Notes: generated by a model not told the origin, from the letters alone. DNA of 64,000 nt from Odontocerum albicorne (GCA_949825065.1 OX463842.1:3915191-3979190); one strand, 5' to 3'; shown: positions 11,535-24,503, counted from the first letter of the stretch. Numbers and translations are program-made.

Positions 11535-11775
11535 TGACCTCCGTGGTTTAGTTGAGCAAACGACCGTCTTTCAGCCTGAGGGTTGCGGGTTCGATTCTCG
11601 TTGTAACCCAATTTTTTTTATTAACGTTTCCAGTCTGGATTTATATTTAGGTTTATTTAACATCTGTTTGATTGATTGGAAGATATTGCCACATGGCAAT
11701 GAACCTGACAGGTTGTCGTCATCGTAGTCGGGGCTGGCAACTCTATTGTATTACATGCAATAATTAAAAATAAAC
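11535..11775 (+). mobile_element. tRNA-derived SINE (SINE-1), nearly full length
   Basis: The head has a decayed A box (GTGGTTTAGTTGAGC) and a B box GGTTCGATTCTC like a tRNA gene. The body follows with CCAGTCTGG, then the tail TTGGAAGATATTGCCAC and GGCAAT. Known of the class: the tRNA part is an internal RNA polymerase III promoter. Other copies: 12304, 24330 and 26050 (plus); 35895, 40856, 42290 and 47455 (minus); plus tail-only pieces. Confidence 0.8.
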
Positions 11776-11835
11776 GTTTAACATGTATACGAGACTCAAT
11801 GAAAATATTAGTACAACTTAAATTATGACAATATT

Positions 11836-11990
11836 TTTTAATTCTTTTATTTATTTTACACATGATTTGCAAAAAAAAAACGATAATTTAATTTGGACAC
11901 ACAATTTGAATGGATCTAGGTTTGTTGCCTTTCATTTGTCTTGTCCCCAGTAAACTAGGCTTTTGCCTGTATCTCACTGAGGACTAGGAA
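11836..11990 (-). mobile_element. Repeat L-B, 3' end only
   Basis: Minus-strand copy of the L-B terminus: the tail in T-rich form, then the CTTTCATTTGTC and AAACTAGGCTTTTGCCTG blocks. Ends abruptly at about 11990, as in a 5'-truncated insertion. Confidence 0.7.
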
Positions 11991-12034
11991 ATATAACTGA
12001 AATATAAGTATAAAGTATATTTCATATTTGACAT

Positions 12035-12115
12035 ACTTCTGTTTGATTGGAAGATATTGATATATAGCAACACTCCCACCAGGTTATATTGTATATTGCA
12101 AAAGAGTACACATCC
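12035..12115 (+). mobile_element. SINE-1/L-A type 3' tail fragment
   Basis: TGTTTGATTGGAAGATATTG and a decayed AGCAACACTCCCACCAGG match the shared SINE-1/L-A tail. No head is present. Confidence 0.55.
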
Positions 12116-12303
12116 CAAAAAAATATTCCAATAATTACACTTTACACCGCGGCACATGTTTCTACCTTCAATCCAACTCTATCTTTAGACAAACTGATAG
12201 ATAGTTTAGACAAAGATATTGCATCGGTATGTGTGGTCTATGTAATACCAAAATAAATGTTTCAATGAGGGGTTTCATTTGTTGTATTCTTTTGTTTTAT
12301 ATA

Positions 12304-12510
12304 ACTCCGTGCCCTTATTGGTAAGACGTTGGTCTCCCTGCCCGGAGGTTTCGGGTTCGATTTCCTATAGAACCCATTTTTTTTACAGGATTCCAGTCTA
12401 GTTTTCACTTAAGGCCTTTTTAACATATTTCTGGTTGGTTGAAAGATATTGTCACGTGGCAATAAGCCCGCTTGGTTATAATTTATAAAACGAAAGTGTA
12501 ATACAACACA
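12304..12510 (+). mobile_element. tRNA-derived SINE (SINE-1)
   Basis: Head 12304-12380 has an A-box-like TTATTGGTAAGACG and a B box GGTTCGATTTCC. The body has CCAGTCTAG, then the tail CTGGTTGGTTGAAAGATATTG and a final GAAAGTGTAATAC. One of the better preserved copies. Confidence 0.8.
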
Positions 12511-13962
<1,452 letters not shown>

Positions 13963-14022
13963 TCGTTCATGAAATGTATTTGTTATAAAAAATACAGTGT
14001 TTAACAGTTAGGAAAAACACAT

Positions 14023-14350
14023 ATGATTACATACACGTGTGGACGGATATGGTCAGCAACAAACACAAGGGTTCTTCAAAGAGCCAAAGTTGATAGAGAG
14101 TTGCTGACTAATATTAAAATCCGAAAGGTGTCCTATTTGGGTAATGTACTTAGAGGAGCAAAGTACAAATTACTACACCTTTTCATCCAAGGAAAAACAA
14201 TGGGTCGAAGAGGAGTTGGCAGGAGGCAATATACGTGATTGGACTGGTATAAGGAGCGTTAGGGATCTTTTTCGGGCTGCCGGGAACAAAGATGCTTACT
14301 CTCAGGTGATAGTCAACGTTGAGGGGACCTGACATGACACTAAGAAGAAG
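14023..14350 (+). pseudogene. LINE L-D ORF2 C-terminus, copy 1
   Basis: Blocks in order: RVLQRAKVDRELLTNIKIRK, VSYLGNVLRGAKYKLLHLF, GRRGVGRRQ, RDWTGIRSVRDLFRAAGNKD. This is the conserved C-terminus of an endonuclease-reverse transcriptase LINE, spread over two frames, so at least one frameshift is present, and a short stretch seems lost between GRRQ and RDW. The copy ends in (AAG)n. Two more copies are at 17925 and 58930, both minus. Confidence 0.8.
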
Positions 14351-14454
14351 AAGTATATAGCCGTATTTATACCTAAGTGTGCTCCAAAAATGTAGGTAAG
14401 TTAGGCAGCAAACAATTCAGCTGAAAGAAAGCGTAAATCAAAATCCAGCGTGGA

Positions 14455-14520
14455 AGTGCTGATTTGAACCCGGGACGCCAGACTTTCAAGCTTGAATGCA
14501 AACTGTCAGGTTGTGGTGGT
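14455..14520 (-). repeat. tRNA-like head of a second SINE type (weak)
   Basis: On the minus strand GGGTTCAAATC resembles a B box, preceded by an A-box-like CAACCTGACAGTTTGC. The sequence after it vaguely resembles that after the tRNA-like segment at 43925. Weak support. Confidence 0.3.
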
Positions 14521-14734
14521 AATATAGGAAGTTAGGAATATGGAAATAAGATACAGAAATAATAATTGAAATTTTGAAATAAGTTACAGAAACATATTGA
14601 AATAAGTTACAGAAAAAATCAACGTACTAATGAGATCTTGAAAAATAAGGCAAATGTAAATAACACGATACGATATCTTTAAAAACGTAGTTCATGAGAT
14701 AAATACATACATACTCGTACCATCATGAAACGAA

Positions 14735-15571
14735 TTAGGCAGAGAGGAAAGGGTGCCAGACGCATCCTTCGCTTCTTCTAAATTCATAGACCTTATCATA
14801 CAGCCCATACGATTTATCTGACTTTACGTATATTTTCTCCGTCGGGGTAGGAAGATAAGTCAGAGTGTTAGACGTTCCTATCTCGACACACGTCCTTCGC
14901 CTCTCCTACATACATACACCTTCTCAAACAACTTCTATGATTTCACTGACTCTATATTTCCTTCTTTCAAAATATCTGTCACTTGGTCTAATCATACTTT
15001 CCATGGTATTTCTCTACCACGCCTTCCACGCACATTTACACTACATATGTATAAATGCTTTCTTAGTATTTTCTTAATTCATTCGTTCTACATGTGCAAA
15101 CTTCCTAAAAAAATCTACGTTTCCTTTTTTTCAAAAAATACATTCACTTAATCCAACCATGCTTTCCTTGGTATTTATCTATCACACCTTCTACCTTCTT
15201 ATTTTCACTTTATACTTGTTTTGTTAGTATTTCTCATGTATTCGTTATACGTGTCCAAACCATCTTAGAGCGTTCTTCTTCATCTTACTCAACACATCAG
15301 TCTTAAGTTCACATTAGTTCCTTATCACTTCATTCAGTATTCTGTCAACTAATGTATTCTTCAAAGTTCACGCATTTATTCGATTTTTTCAGTATTTTTC
15401 AACGCTCACGTTTTACTTCCATACATCAAACATTGTACTAAAATACAGTTGTAGAATATCATCATAATACATTTTCATACTATCTAGTTCAAGTATATAT
15501 GTTTTAGTGCCCCATTTACTTTGTTTTCTATCGCTACACGCTGTTTTGAATTCCTCATAACTCTTTGATCA
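14735..15571 (-). pseudogene. LINE L-C ORF2 C-terminal relic, copy 2 (interrupted)
   Basis: The minus strand shows the L-C tail: the 3' end at about 14735-14900, the GRGREIPWKV-like block near 15000, and an apparent second copy of the same block near 15180. The relic continues to about 16140 beyond the hAT-like element inserted at 15580-15985. Many stops. Confidence 0.65.
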
Positions 15572-15579
15572 TCTTAGAC

Positions 15580-15985
15580 CAGGAATGTCCAGCTCGCGGT
15601 CTGCGACACCCTTATGTGCGGCCCGTGGTCACGTGTTATAAAATAGTTATTTTTTTACCATACAAATATATTTACAAATAAATAACTTAGAATTCTAAGT
15701 CATTATATTACCATACAATTACATTTTAATGTTGGTTAAATAAATGTTTTCTCTTCATATCTAGTTGGAGTATAATTTTTTTTCAGATTAACACTGATTG
15801 AACACTTTCTATGTACCTCTGCATCCAAATCAATCACTTACAAAAAAAATTTAATAAGTACGAATTTCGTTGATATCGAAAAAAATATTGGAACAAAATT
15901 TCCAATTATTCTTATTTATGTGCGCTCTTGGAAAATTGTAGGTCGTCAATGCGGCCCGTGGGTCCATTTGGATTGAACAGGCCTG
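15580..15985. mobile_element. hAT-like MITE with 8-bp target duplication
   Basis: The element is flanked by the perfect 8-bp direct repeat TCTTAGAC (15572-15579 and 15986-15993). It starts CAGGAATGTCC and ends GAACAGGCCTG; inside both ends are GCGGCCCGTGG-like blocks. An 8-bp duplication with CAGG-type termini is characteristic of the hAT superfamily. With 406 bp and no transposase frame it is non-autonomous. It is inserted in the L-C relic, so it is younger. Confidence 0.8.
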
Positions 15986-15993
15986 TCTTAGAC

Positions 15994-16140
15994 AATACTA
16001 CCTAGATAGCGGAATTTTCCCATTTGCTTTAAATCTTTCGTTACTCAGCCATACGTCACATTTATTTTTCATTTCACACTTTGTCTCACCGATACTTTGA
16101 ATTTCTCAACAGCCATTACCAGATCTTTCTCGTTGAGTGG
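15994..16140 (-). pseudogene. LINE L-C relic, continuation of copy 2
   Basis: Resumes the minus-strand L-C homology after the hAT-like insertion (CATTTGCTTTAAATC ... CACTTTGTCTCACC). Confidence 0.5.
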
Positions 16141-16206
16141 CATTACAGGTAAACAATCCGTACAAATGGTTATCAATTCTCAATAAATAAAAATTTGATA
16201 AAATTG

Positions 16207-16425
16207 AAAAGTAACCTTAATTAAAGCTTTTGAAATAGACCGACATCCCGACAGGAAAATGGCTCGATGATAAATATGTATGTGTGTCACATTAAGTACC
16301 GATGTATGTGTGTCACATTAAGTAAAAGTAACCTTAATTAAAAGTTTTGAAATACACCGACATCACGACAGGAAAATGGCTCGATGATAAATATGTATGT
16401 GTGTCACATTAAATACCGTTCACCA
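16207..16425 (+). repeat. 117-bp direct duplication
   Basis: AAAAGTAACCTTAATTAAA starts at 16207 and again, with small changes, at 16324. The copies share CCGACATC, GACAGGAAAATGGCTCGATG and TGTGTGTCACATTAA. Confidence 0.9.
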
Positions 16426-16767
16426 TGGTCAAATAGAATACCTGAAATATCATTGCGATATAAGAAAAAAAATAGTTCCCGTATATGTTTCCGGCAATTT
16501 TTATGCCCTATTTCTCATCATTTCCGGGTTCCCCGTCCATATGCAGCACAATATACGCCATGAGGAAACAGGAAAGGTCCCTCATACACCAGTTCATTTT
16601 TTCGGCCAATGACTTTTATAAGCGACCGTTTCTATTTTTCCACAATAATTCAAAATATGGTCGACACGCACAGGATCGCTTCACATTTTTAAGCAAAGCA
16701 AATAATTATAAAAAAATGTTCATTTTAATTATTCGGGTTAAGTTTTCATTTACTTATCTTACTTTAC
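16426..16767. other. Unassigned sequence
   Basis: Contains two overlapping short plus-strand frames with no recognisable motif. Confidence 0.4.
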
Positions 16768-17060
16768 ATGACAATTACTGGGTATCCCAAATGTCAGTTA
16801 CAGGGTATCCCAAATGACAATTACAGGGTATCTCAAATGACAGTTACAGGGTATCCCAAATGACAATTACAGGGTATCTCAAATGACAGTTACAGGGTAT
16901 CCCAAATGACAATTACAAGGTATCCCAAATGACAGTTACAGGGTATCCCATATGACAATTACAGGGTATCCCAAACGACAATTACAGGGTATCCCAAATG
17001 ACAGTTACAGGGTATCCCAAATGACAATTACTTAATGACAATAACAAGGTATCCCAAATG
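16768..17060 (+). repeat. 23-bp satellite, about 12-13 copies
   Basis: ATGACARTTACAGGGTATCC recurs every 23 bp. CAATTAC and CAGTTAC variants alternate over much of the array, hinting at a 46-bp higher-order unit. Confidence 0.92.
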
Positions 17061-17067
17061 ATATTAA

Positions 17068-17385
17068 GGAATATATTTATAGGTAGACGATACACCTCTC
17101 CAATACCCTCGTGATGTGAGGGAATATATTTATAGGTAGACGATACACCTCTCCAATACCCTCGTGATGTGAGGGAACATATTTCTAGGTAGATGATACA
17201 CCTCCCCAATACCATCGTGATGTTAGGGAATATATTTCTAGGTAGACGATACACCTCTCCAATACCCTCGTGATGTGAGGGAATATATTTCTAGGTAGAC
17301 GATACACCTCTCCAATACCCTCGTGATGTGAGGGAATATATTTATAGGTAGACAATACACCTTCCCAGTACCATCGTTTTACGAT
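17068..17385. repeat. 53-bp satellite, six copies
   Basis: Units start at 17068, 17121, 17174, 17227, 17280 and 17333, each with GGAATATATTT, TAGGTAGACGATACACCTC and CTCGTGATGTGAG. The array abuts the 23-bp satellite. Short minus-strand frames here only follow the repeat. Confidence 0.95.
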
Positions 17386-17764
17386 AAGTGAAAACGAATC
17401 ATTTTCATCAACTGAACAAATAATTTTTCCCATTTTGTATGTTTTAATTAATTTTGATGATAGAATACCCTAGGCACGACTCTGACTAGGCAATGTATAT
17501 GTCTATTGGAGTGTGTTAACAGAAGAGAGCAGAACTGGAGGACAGAAGAGCAGAAGGGATACAGGAGCAGCACTGTGGTAACATATAATTGCGGGCAGGA
17601 GACACGGTCGAGTGCGCTCGACAGGGACCGCGAGCCCCGGTTGCTGGCTGGCTTGGTAGGAGTACAGTGACTGCTGGCAACTGCTGCTTATCAGCGATCC
17701 GACCATTTCCTACTTTACTTGCATACTTATTTCACATATTCATTCATTAAACGTGTTCTGGATA
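17386..17764. other. Unassigned sequence with a GC-rich block
   Basis: 17520-17700 is clearly richer in G/C than its surroundings and reads openly on the minus strand for 67 codons, but no family was recognised. Confidence 0.35.
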
Positions 17765-17910
17765 TTATATTTATTTATTTATTTAACACTTTTATTGCAA
17801 ATCTGGCTGGCTTATTGCCAGGCGACAATATCTTCCAATCAACCAGACAAAAGTAAATGCAGCAAAAAGTTACGTGGTCGCATAAATCATTAAAATGACT
17901 ATAAATAAAT
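17765..17910 (-). mobile_element. LINE L-A 3' end, copy 1 (tail only)
   Basis: On the minus strand this reads GTCTGGTTGATTGGAAGATA, then GGCAATAAGCCAGCCAG and AATAAAAGTGTTAAATAAAT: the L-A tail. It joins directly to the L-D (AAG)n tail. Confidence 0.75.
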
Positions 17911-17924
17911 GATATTGCTTCTTC

Positions 17925-18195
17925 TTCTTCTTCCCAGTATCATGTCAGGTCCCCCCAGTACACGTTGAATGTCACTTGAGAGTAGACATATTTGTCCCTG
18001 GCAGCCCGAAAAAGATCTCCAACGCCCCTTATGCCAGTCCAATCATGTATATTGCGGAGACAGGAAATTTGCCTCCTGCCAACACCTCTTCGGCCTTCTT
18101 TAATATTTTGCCTTGGATAATCAGGTGCAGTAATTTGTACTTTGCTCATCTAAGTACATGAACCAAGTAGGACACCTTTCGGATTTTAATATTAT
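17925..18195 (-). pseudogene. LINE L-D ORF2 C-terminus, copy 2
   Basis: Minus-strand blocks KYKLLHL-like (decayed), then KEGRRGVGRRQISCLRNIHDW and DLFRAARDKYVYSQV. The head of the fragment is cut near 18195. The tail is (AAG)n at 17920-17932. Confidence 0.8.
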
Positions 18196-18265
18196 TAATA
18201 TTGTTTACAATAGATAAATGAAGTATATGTTACTTTTCTAAACAATTTTGTAATACTCGTATATA

Positions 18266-18361
18266 CGAGGCATATCCAGAAACTAAGTGTACTGAATTTT
18301 TGTAGGTTACAATTTTTTTTATTTAAACAAAAAAATTACGTGGTTACCGTAGTACATCTCG
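18266..18361. mobile_element. 96-bp mariner remnant (Mar-2 end)
   Basis: 18266-18353 matches 59773-59860, the end of mariner Mar-2, almost throughout, including CGAGGCATATCCAGAAA. It is flanked by TA and ends in TCTCG plus TA, like the outermost bases of the other terminus. It may be an extreme deletion derivative. A chance match of five bases at the right end cannot be excluded. Confidence 0.6.
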
Positions 18362-18954
18362 TATATACATTTAGTACAGTTAAATAAATAAATATTGTGA
18401 CAATTTACATTTCTATCATAGATTTCGACTTAGTTAAAAATTTACCATCAACGTTATTTATGTCTTCTAAACCTGACGTCTATAAGCTTACGAAGATAGG
18501 TAAGAGGAGCACAGAACATACGACACGTTATCCACAAAGTCAATTTCATGGTTGCATAGTTTATAATAGTGCATGTCACCGGGCCACACCCCATACCCCG
18601 CCTTCGACCTTTTTACCATTCTGCGCTCCTGTGCCTAATCTTTAACAATGGAGCAGAAGGTGGAAGGGAAATAATCACATTTTGTATTCATATTGGCGAA
18701 TCAATGTAATTAATTGTGAACTGTGCTATGTATGAATGGAAAGGTGAGGAAGAGAAAGACTAAAAACTGTTTACAGAAGAAATTGTTGGTAGCACTAGAA
18801 ATAGAAAAAAAATATATGACGAAATACATATGGTTGCACAAATTACAAAAACAATGTGTTTGAAAGATATACTCGCATGTGACCTCAAAAAGTGACATCG
18901 CTTGATGGTATATATTTAAATCAATTGACACATTTACCAATGAATACAAATTCC
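18362..18954. other. Unassigned sequence
   Basis: AT-rich with a GC-richer block at 18580-18660. Nothing recognised. Confidence 0.4.
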
Positions 18955-19400
18955 TTGTTAGAGTAGACACAGAAGACAGAGCGCCAAACTTTCATAATAC
19001 GACATACTTTTTCGCTTCCTCCACATCCATACATCTTCTCTTACAGCTATTTCTGGTTCTATTATTCTTTACATTTCCTCCTTTCACAATTTAATTCACT
19101 TGGTCCAACCGTATTTTTTTCTGTCGTCCTATACCATAACTCTTGTATTGTTAATTTGTGTATTCAGTTTTTCGTTACCCATTGATTCTGTGTCCAAACC
19201 AACTTAAAATGCATTTTTTCCACCCAATTTAACACATCAGTCTTAGCTTACTATAACGCTGTTGTGAACCAATATTTTTGGAGATCTTGATATAATTTGG
19301 TTTGAATATATGTTTTTAGTGACCAATTGACTTAGTTTCTTATATCAATTGGCCTTCCAATATTTTTTTTCCAACTTTTGTCACCTGAGAAATTATCACT
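18955..19400 (-). pseudogene. LINE L-C relic, copy 3
   Basis: Minus-strand L-C 3' end: the CMDVEEAK-like region at 19015-19045, the GRPRKVWLDQ-like region near 19110-19135, then a decayed upstream part. Heavily mutated. Confidence 0.6.
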
Positions 19401-20414
19401 ACTGTCAAACAGTTATATTGTTCAACCTGAACAAGTTACATAGCATGTATGGATAGAGACCATGCCAGCTACGCCCACCGCATCTTCAAATGATGTTACA
19501 GTTAAAACTTTATACATCTACCCTCCACAGTGTCAACTAGAGCGGATGGAAAACGTGTTGTTTCGTTATATTCTGAAATGTAAAATAGGACATCGCGTGG
19601 TTATCAAGTTACCTTCGAAAGAAATGTTTTTTTATAAATATTTATTTTGTGTCATTTGATAACTTTTATTAAACCCTTGAGCAGGAAAATTTTGGATCCA
19701 CTATTGCCTTCCTAAGTAACAGATTTCTTTAATAACATAATTTCACAAATGAACGTATGTTACATATAAAAAATCTTGTTTAAACAAAGCAAAATAAAAA
19801 GAAAAACATTGTATTTATCATAAATATTTCCGTAAAACATCAAAATTGCAATACAAAATCTGAAATTTGATAATCCAAAGATATGAAAAAATCAGACGTT
19901 GCGAAATATTTTCCATCATTAATCATTCGCGAGAAAAAAAAACGTTAATATCAGGCTGGAAGGAAGAAAAATAAATTTTTTCGCTTAACAAGATAAAAAT
20001 GTATACATATTCATATACTTACGATACAATATTTTCAATTCCAAGTAATAAAATTGTCAAACATACGCAGCACGTATCTTAGAAAGCATTTCATATTGCT
20101 AAATTAAATTTCAATGTTCCATTTCAGCTTGCTGGCAGCGAGGCTTTCAGACCATATTCCATGAATGGGGTTAAATCCCTGTGCTTGTGTGTGTTTCTGC
20201 AGTAGAGGGTGAGTTGGCTGTATTTAACTCATTACTACCCATATCATGATTTTCAATCTTCCATTGCGCAATCCACAAATAGCTTAAAAACTATTACAAA
20301 AAATAAGCAGCTATGTTTTGATAATTAGCGTCTACATTAAGCAAGCTGATACCCCAAGTTCCATTCCTGGGGGACCACATCTAGATTGATTTTATTCTTG
20401 GACCGTTTATGACG
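19401..20414. other. Unassigned AT-rich sequence
   Basis: About 1 kb in which I see no repeat copy, inverted terminus or coding signal. Confidence 0.4.
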
Positions 20415-20890
20415 TACAATGGCGTGCCGAATTCAATAAAGGTAAAGGTAGGAAAACCATTTAGACAGTCGATCGGAGCGTGGTTGTTATTGCGACAGGA
20501 TTTAGAGTACTTGGGCTTTCAGGATGTGGAAAATATTTGTGTGGGCTCGTGAGTGTGGGTTTCTTCTTATTGTTTTAAATTTGGTTGTTTTTGTGTTTCT
20601 GTATGTTTTTTATTTTTATTCTTATGATTGTGTGCGGTATATTGTGGGATGAATATTTTTGGTCTTTCTGGAGTGATGATGTGTGAGGAGTTTAATTTCG
20701 CATAATGTTTCCAGTTGTAATTTAGTGTCACTGTTTGTTAGGTTGATGAGAACGTGCAGCGGGGTTTTGTTTTTGTGTAATCAAAAATCGTAAAAAGTAT
20801 CGATTTATTTTTTCATGCTAAATATCCTCAGTGAGATACAGGCAAAAGCCTGTTTACTGGGGATACGACAAATGAAAGGCAACAAACCGC
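20415..20890 (+). mobile_element. Repeat L-B, copy 2, 3' end replaced
   Basis: Begins ATGGCGTGCCGAATTC and runs through GTCGATCGGAGCGTGG to AAAGGCAACAAAC, then continues directly into repeat G instead of the usual A-rich tail. Either G inserted here or L-B and G form one longer element. Confidence 0.7.
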
Positions 20891-21190
20891 CAGTTTTGCC
20901 AGTTTTGCGCATGCAGAGGCCGGCCGACTTTCGATACAGTCTCGCGATGGCCGTGCATAAGACACATTTATGTTACGGTCGCGACACAGCACGGACCCCA
21001 ACAAACATTTTACGTACAAATATCCCAGAAATACACATAAAAATATATCATACATACAAATATTTTGCAAAATCTTAACAGGAACTTATATGTGTTAACA
21101 GGAATTTATAAATGTAAACAAGAACACACAATGAATATGTTTATAGGTGACGCATACGTTCGATATAACCTATTTGATTTATCTATCCAC
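20890..21190 (+). repeat. Interspersed repeat G, copy 2
   Basis: Same block order as 2565-2900 (GCGCAT, CGGCCGAC, CATAAG, GGTCGCGAC, GGTGACGCATACG). Confidence 0.5.
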
Positions 21191-22329
21191 CTTGCTGAAG
21201 ACCATCATCTTCCTCGCCACCCCTCAACTTGTTCTCCAAACTGTCTTCATCTCTTCTATCGACACGTTCGAAGTATGACAGTTTTCTGTTACTGCATGTC
21301 GTTGATAAGCTTTTCTTTGACCTGAAGATTCTAGGTAATGAATAAATTTGTTTATATTGCAGCCCATAGGCTATAAGCTAAAAATATAGAAGTAATAAAT
21401 ATAATAATATATCTCTGGAACTTGGTCACTAATCTTCATTCTAAACTATCTCGAGAGGAAAGGCCTACACCTAGCAATGAGATCAACCAGGTTTTCGATA
21501 GTAAATATATGCAGTTGACCGACGCAGCAGTTGCCTACAGCCACGATAATAAGGGTGAGATGCTGGAGGTAACTGGATCACGTTTTAAGGTTTTGACCTG
21601 GTAGTTCGCAAATAGATTTGCTATGTGATCGCGCTAAAGAGACTCAATCATACACCAAACACCGGTGTAACGATAAAACGATTCGTAATCTAGACCTTAT
21701 GCGGAAGGACGTGTAGTGTTGAGCTATAGACTAACCTAGATGACGACGTTTAATGTTGTTTATATTTTTCTGATGGAACGTATAAGAGAATAATATAGAT
21801 GAATATAAAATTTCTTCACAATATTTAGTGAAATGACAGGTACCGTTGTGTTAAGCTAGAACCGAAACCAATTCCTTGCGGTACTCTGTAGTGATACGAT
21901 GCGGCTCTCAGTGGTTCTTAGGCGGTTGCATACCGCTACAACTCAATTATGCCAATCAAGGACTACCTCTGCCCCGTGTCGTGGTGTATATACGATACGT
22001 ACTATACTCGCTTGTGGGAAGTCGGGAGTTGACATGGTGGCTTTAAAACGTTGAAATTTAAGTAACATTATTTAGATTTGATTAAATAATCAATACTTTT
22101 GTAAAATTTTATAAAATTAGAATGAGTATTTATTTGAGAGAAAAATTTTAAAAAATTATCTTGAACTCTGTATGATTTAAAATATATCAATCTCGCCATT
22201 TCTATATCGGACACATTACAAAAACTATAGAAACATGATGACTTACTTATTAACATGACAAGTAATTGTATGACTAAATCATTTATAAAATACAAGACAA
22301 ACTACAAAGTAAGAAAATGTCATTTAATG
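21191..22329. other. Unassigned sequence
   Basis: A 60-codon plus-strand frame (21422-21604) and a GC-richer block at 21830-22040 were looked at; neither shows a recognisable motif. Confidence 0.4.
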
Positions 22330-22800
22330 TGAACACTCAATATATATATGGATTTGAGTTTGTTGCCGTTCATTTGTCGTGTCCCCAGCAAATAAGACTT
22401 TTGCTTATATCTTAATGAGTACATAAAAACAATATTTTTTATTGATTATTGATTATTACATACCTCTGTTATAAACGGTCATCAACTTGCTAAGTTACGA
22501 AACTTAATTATATATGTATGTATCACGTGAATCAACCCCTAGTACTCTTAATAATTTTAGATAAATCGAAGTCCATCTCACATTGTAAAACATACAATCA
22601 TCAAAAACACACCAAATTAACGAATTCACGCAAATTTTAATACAACTTATCCCTTCTGCAAGCTCAAATCCCTGTAGCAATAATAACCACGCTCCGATCC
22701 ACTGTCTCAATTTTTCGTGCCTTTTGCCTTCATTGAATTCTGTATCTCATTGTAGGTCATAGGGGCCAGATAGTCATATTACCATACTGGGCATAATATG
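22330..22800 (-). mobile_element. Repeat L-B, copy 3, decayed
   Basis: The L-B 3' block at 22350-22425 and 5' block at 22670-22760 (GCAATAATAACCACGCTCCG) lie in the expected minus-strand order with an eroded middle. Confidence 0.65.
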
Positions 22801-23937
22801 TTCTACGAGTAACTCTAGGGAAAACAGAAAATTCTCGACCTTTGGCAAAAGATTTTACATATAGATTTTTTTTAACGATGTTATATTGATATATTTTATA
22901 ACATTATTGATACGGTTTATAAAATCCGAAACCCGGCCACGGAACCGTCTTATAGATCGTTCCCTCTCAAGAGAGTTCGTCAGAACACCCTTATTTCTCC
23001 AATATTATTTGACAGCTGTCACTTCTCGATATGATTAAAAGCCTTACGAATAATGTATTTATTAAGAAGGGATGATAGTAAAATATATCAAACATAACAA
23101 AGAACTTTTAAATTGAATTAAAAAATATTTTCTAAAGTTTATTAAAGTTATTTATTAATTTCATTATTAACGGGTAATTACTAGTTTTATTATATTTGTG
23201 GATTTGATTTTACACATCGTATTTAAATTTTGGTTTGAATTTAAATTTTGTTAATTCTTTATAATTCGTGTTATCATTTTTTGATAAAAAATGTTGTATT
23301 TTATTTAAAGAAAGATCCACTGCAGAAAATATATGACACTGTTTGGTGCATTCATGGTTATACGAATGTCTATGTTCTACGGTCATCAGTCTACAGTCCC
23401 TTTGACGGTAGTGAAGTAAAACATAAAGAGCTAAGAAAGCTCACGAAGCCTCGCCGTGCGCTACGTCTTTGCGCCTTCTTCACCGTCTTCTCCAGCATCA
23501 TCACCTCATCTTTACCGTCTTCACCATCGTCGCTACACTGAGGCCCCCAGGATGGGCGGGAGTACGCCTAACCTGAACTGCGCCACCAGGGTCTCTGACA
23601 TGAGCGTTCGAACGCCTTTGGAGATAGCCACCATGCCCAACTATGGTTGATTCAAATATTAAACAAAGCCTCATCGAGCCTAAAAAATCACCATAAATTA
23701 ACACACACATACTTAATATAAGTATACACATATAAATAACACTGCACATACATATGACACAACAGTGGAAAAAGTATTCCCTCAAATCACTGACAAAACA
23801 TCAATGGTGCAGTAAAATGAACATGGTTTCCAAAAATTTTATAAAAGTATAAGAACTCGTATCTTCTTCTTCATGGTTATACGAAACAGGTAATAATAAA
23901 ATATTAAATATATACATAAATTTTTATTTCATGCATA
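22801..23937. other. Unassigned sequence with a GC-rich island (23400-23660)
   Basis: The island has two overlapping open plus-strand frames and one on the minus strand, serine- and proline-rich. It could be a piece of an unrecognised element or an exon remnant. No splice-site pair or domain supports a gene. Confidence 0.35.
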
Positions 23938-24078
23938 TTTTTGCCTGGTAATTATTTTCGCCTGGTAATTATTTTTGTCTGGTAATTATTTTTGCCTGGT
24001 AATTATTTTTGTCTGATAATTATTTTTGCCTGGTAATTATTTTTGCCTGGTAATTATTTTTGCCTGGTAATTATTTTT
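23938..24078 (+). repeat. 18-bp tandem repeat, about 8 copies
   Basis: GCCTGGTAATTATTTTT repeats with period 18 and occasional GTCTG variants. Confidence 0.93.
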
Positions 24079-24329
24079 AGCTATAAGTGGAATTCTGATA
24101 TATTATATTTATTAATATATTTCGTATATCAAAAATCGACTATTTTTTTAACTTGCATTGATTGCTATTGCTATGTATTGCTATATACTAATTTCCTCAA
24201 ACGAGCTGGATATACATAATGTTTTCCAAAACCATAGTAACTATAAATTTATCTTGGAAGACGTAGTAAAATAAGCTAGAAAAATAAAAAAACTGCAAAT
24301 ATATTTTTTTTCTTTGAATCCGCACAATT

Positions 24330-24503
24330 GACCTTAGTGGCCTAGTGGGATTTCAAATTCCGCTGGAACATAGATTTATTTAAAAAGGATTCGTGTCTGG
24401 TATTCACTTTAAACCTATTTAACATTTTTCGGGTTAATTGGAAGATATTGCCACATGGCAATTACCCCACCATGTTGTACTGTATACATTGAAAGTGTAA
24501 TAT
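24330..24503 (+). mobile_element. SINE-1, head internally deleted
   Basis: Starts GACCTTAGTGGCCTAGTGGG (A box) but the stretch up to the B box is missing. Body and tail follow (GGAAGATATTGCCACATGG). The DDE transposon remnant abuts its 3' end. Confidence 0.75.

Noticed and set aside
21422..21604. 60-codon frame as a small gene or exon
   Set aside because: No start context, splice sites or recognisable motif; length is expected by chance.
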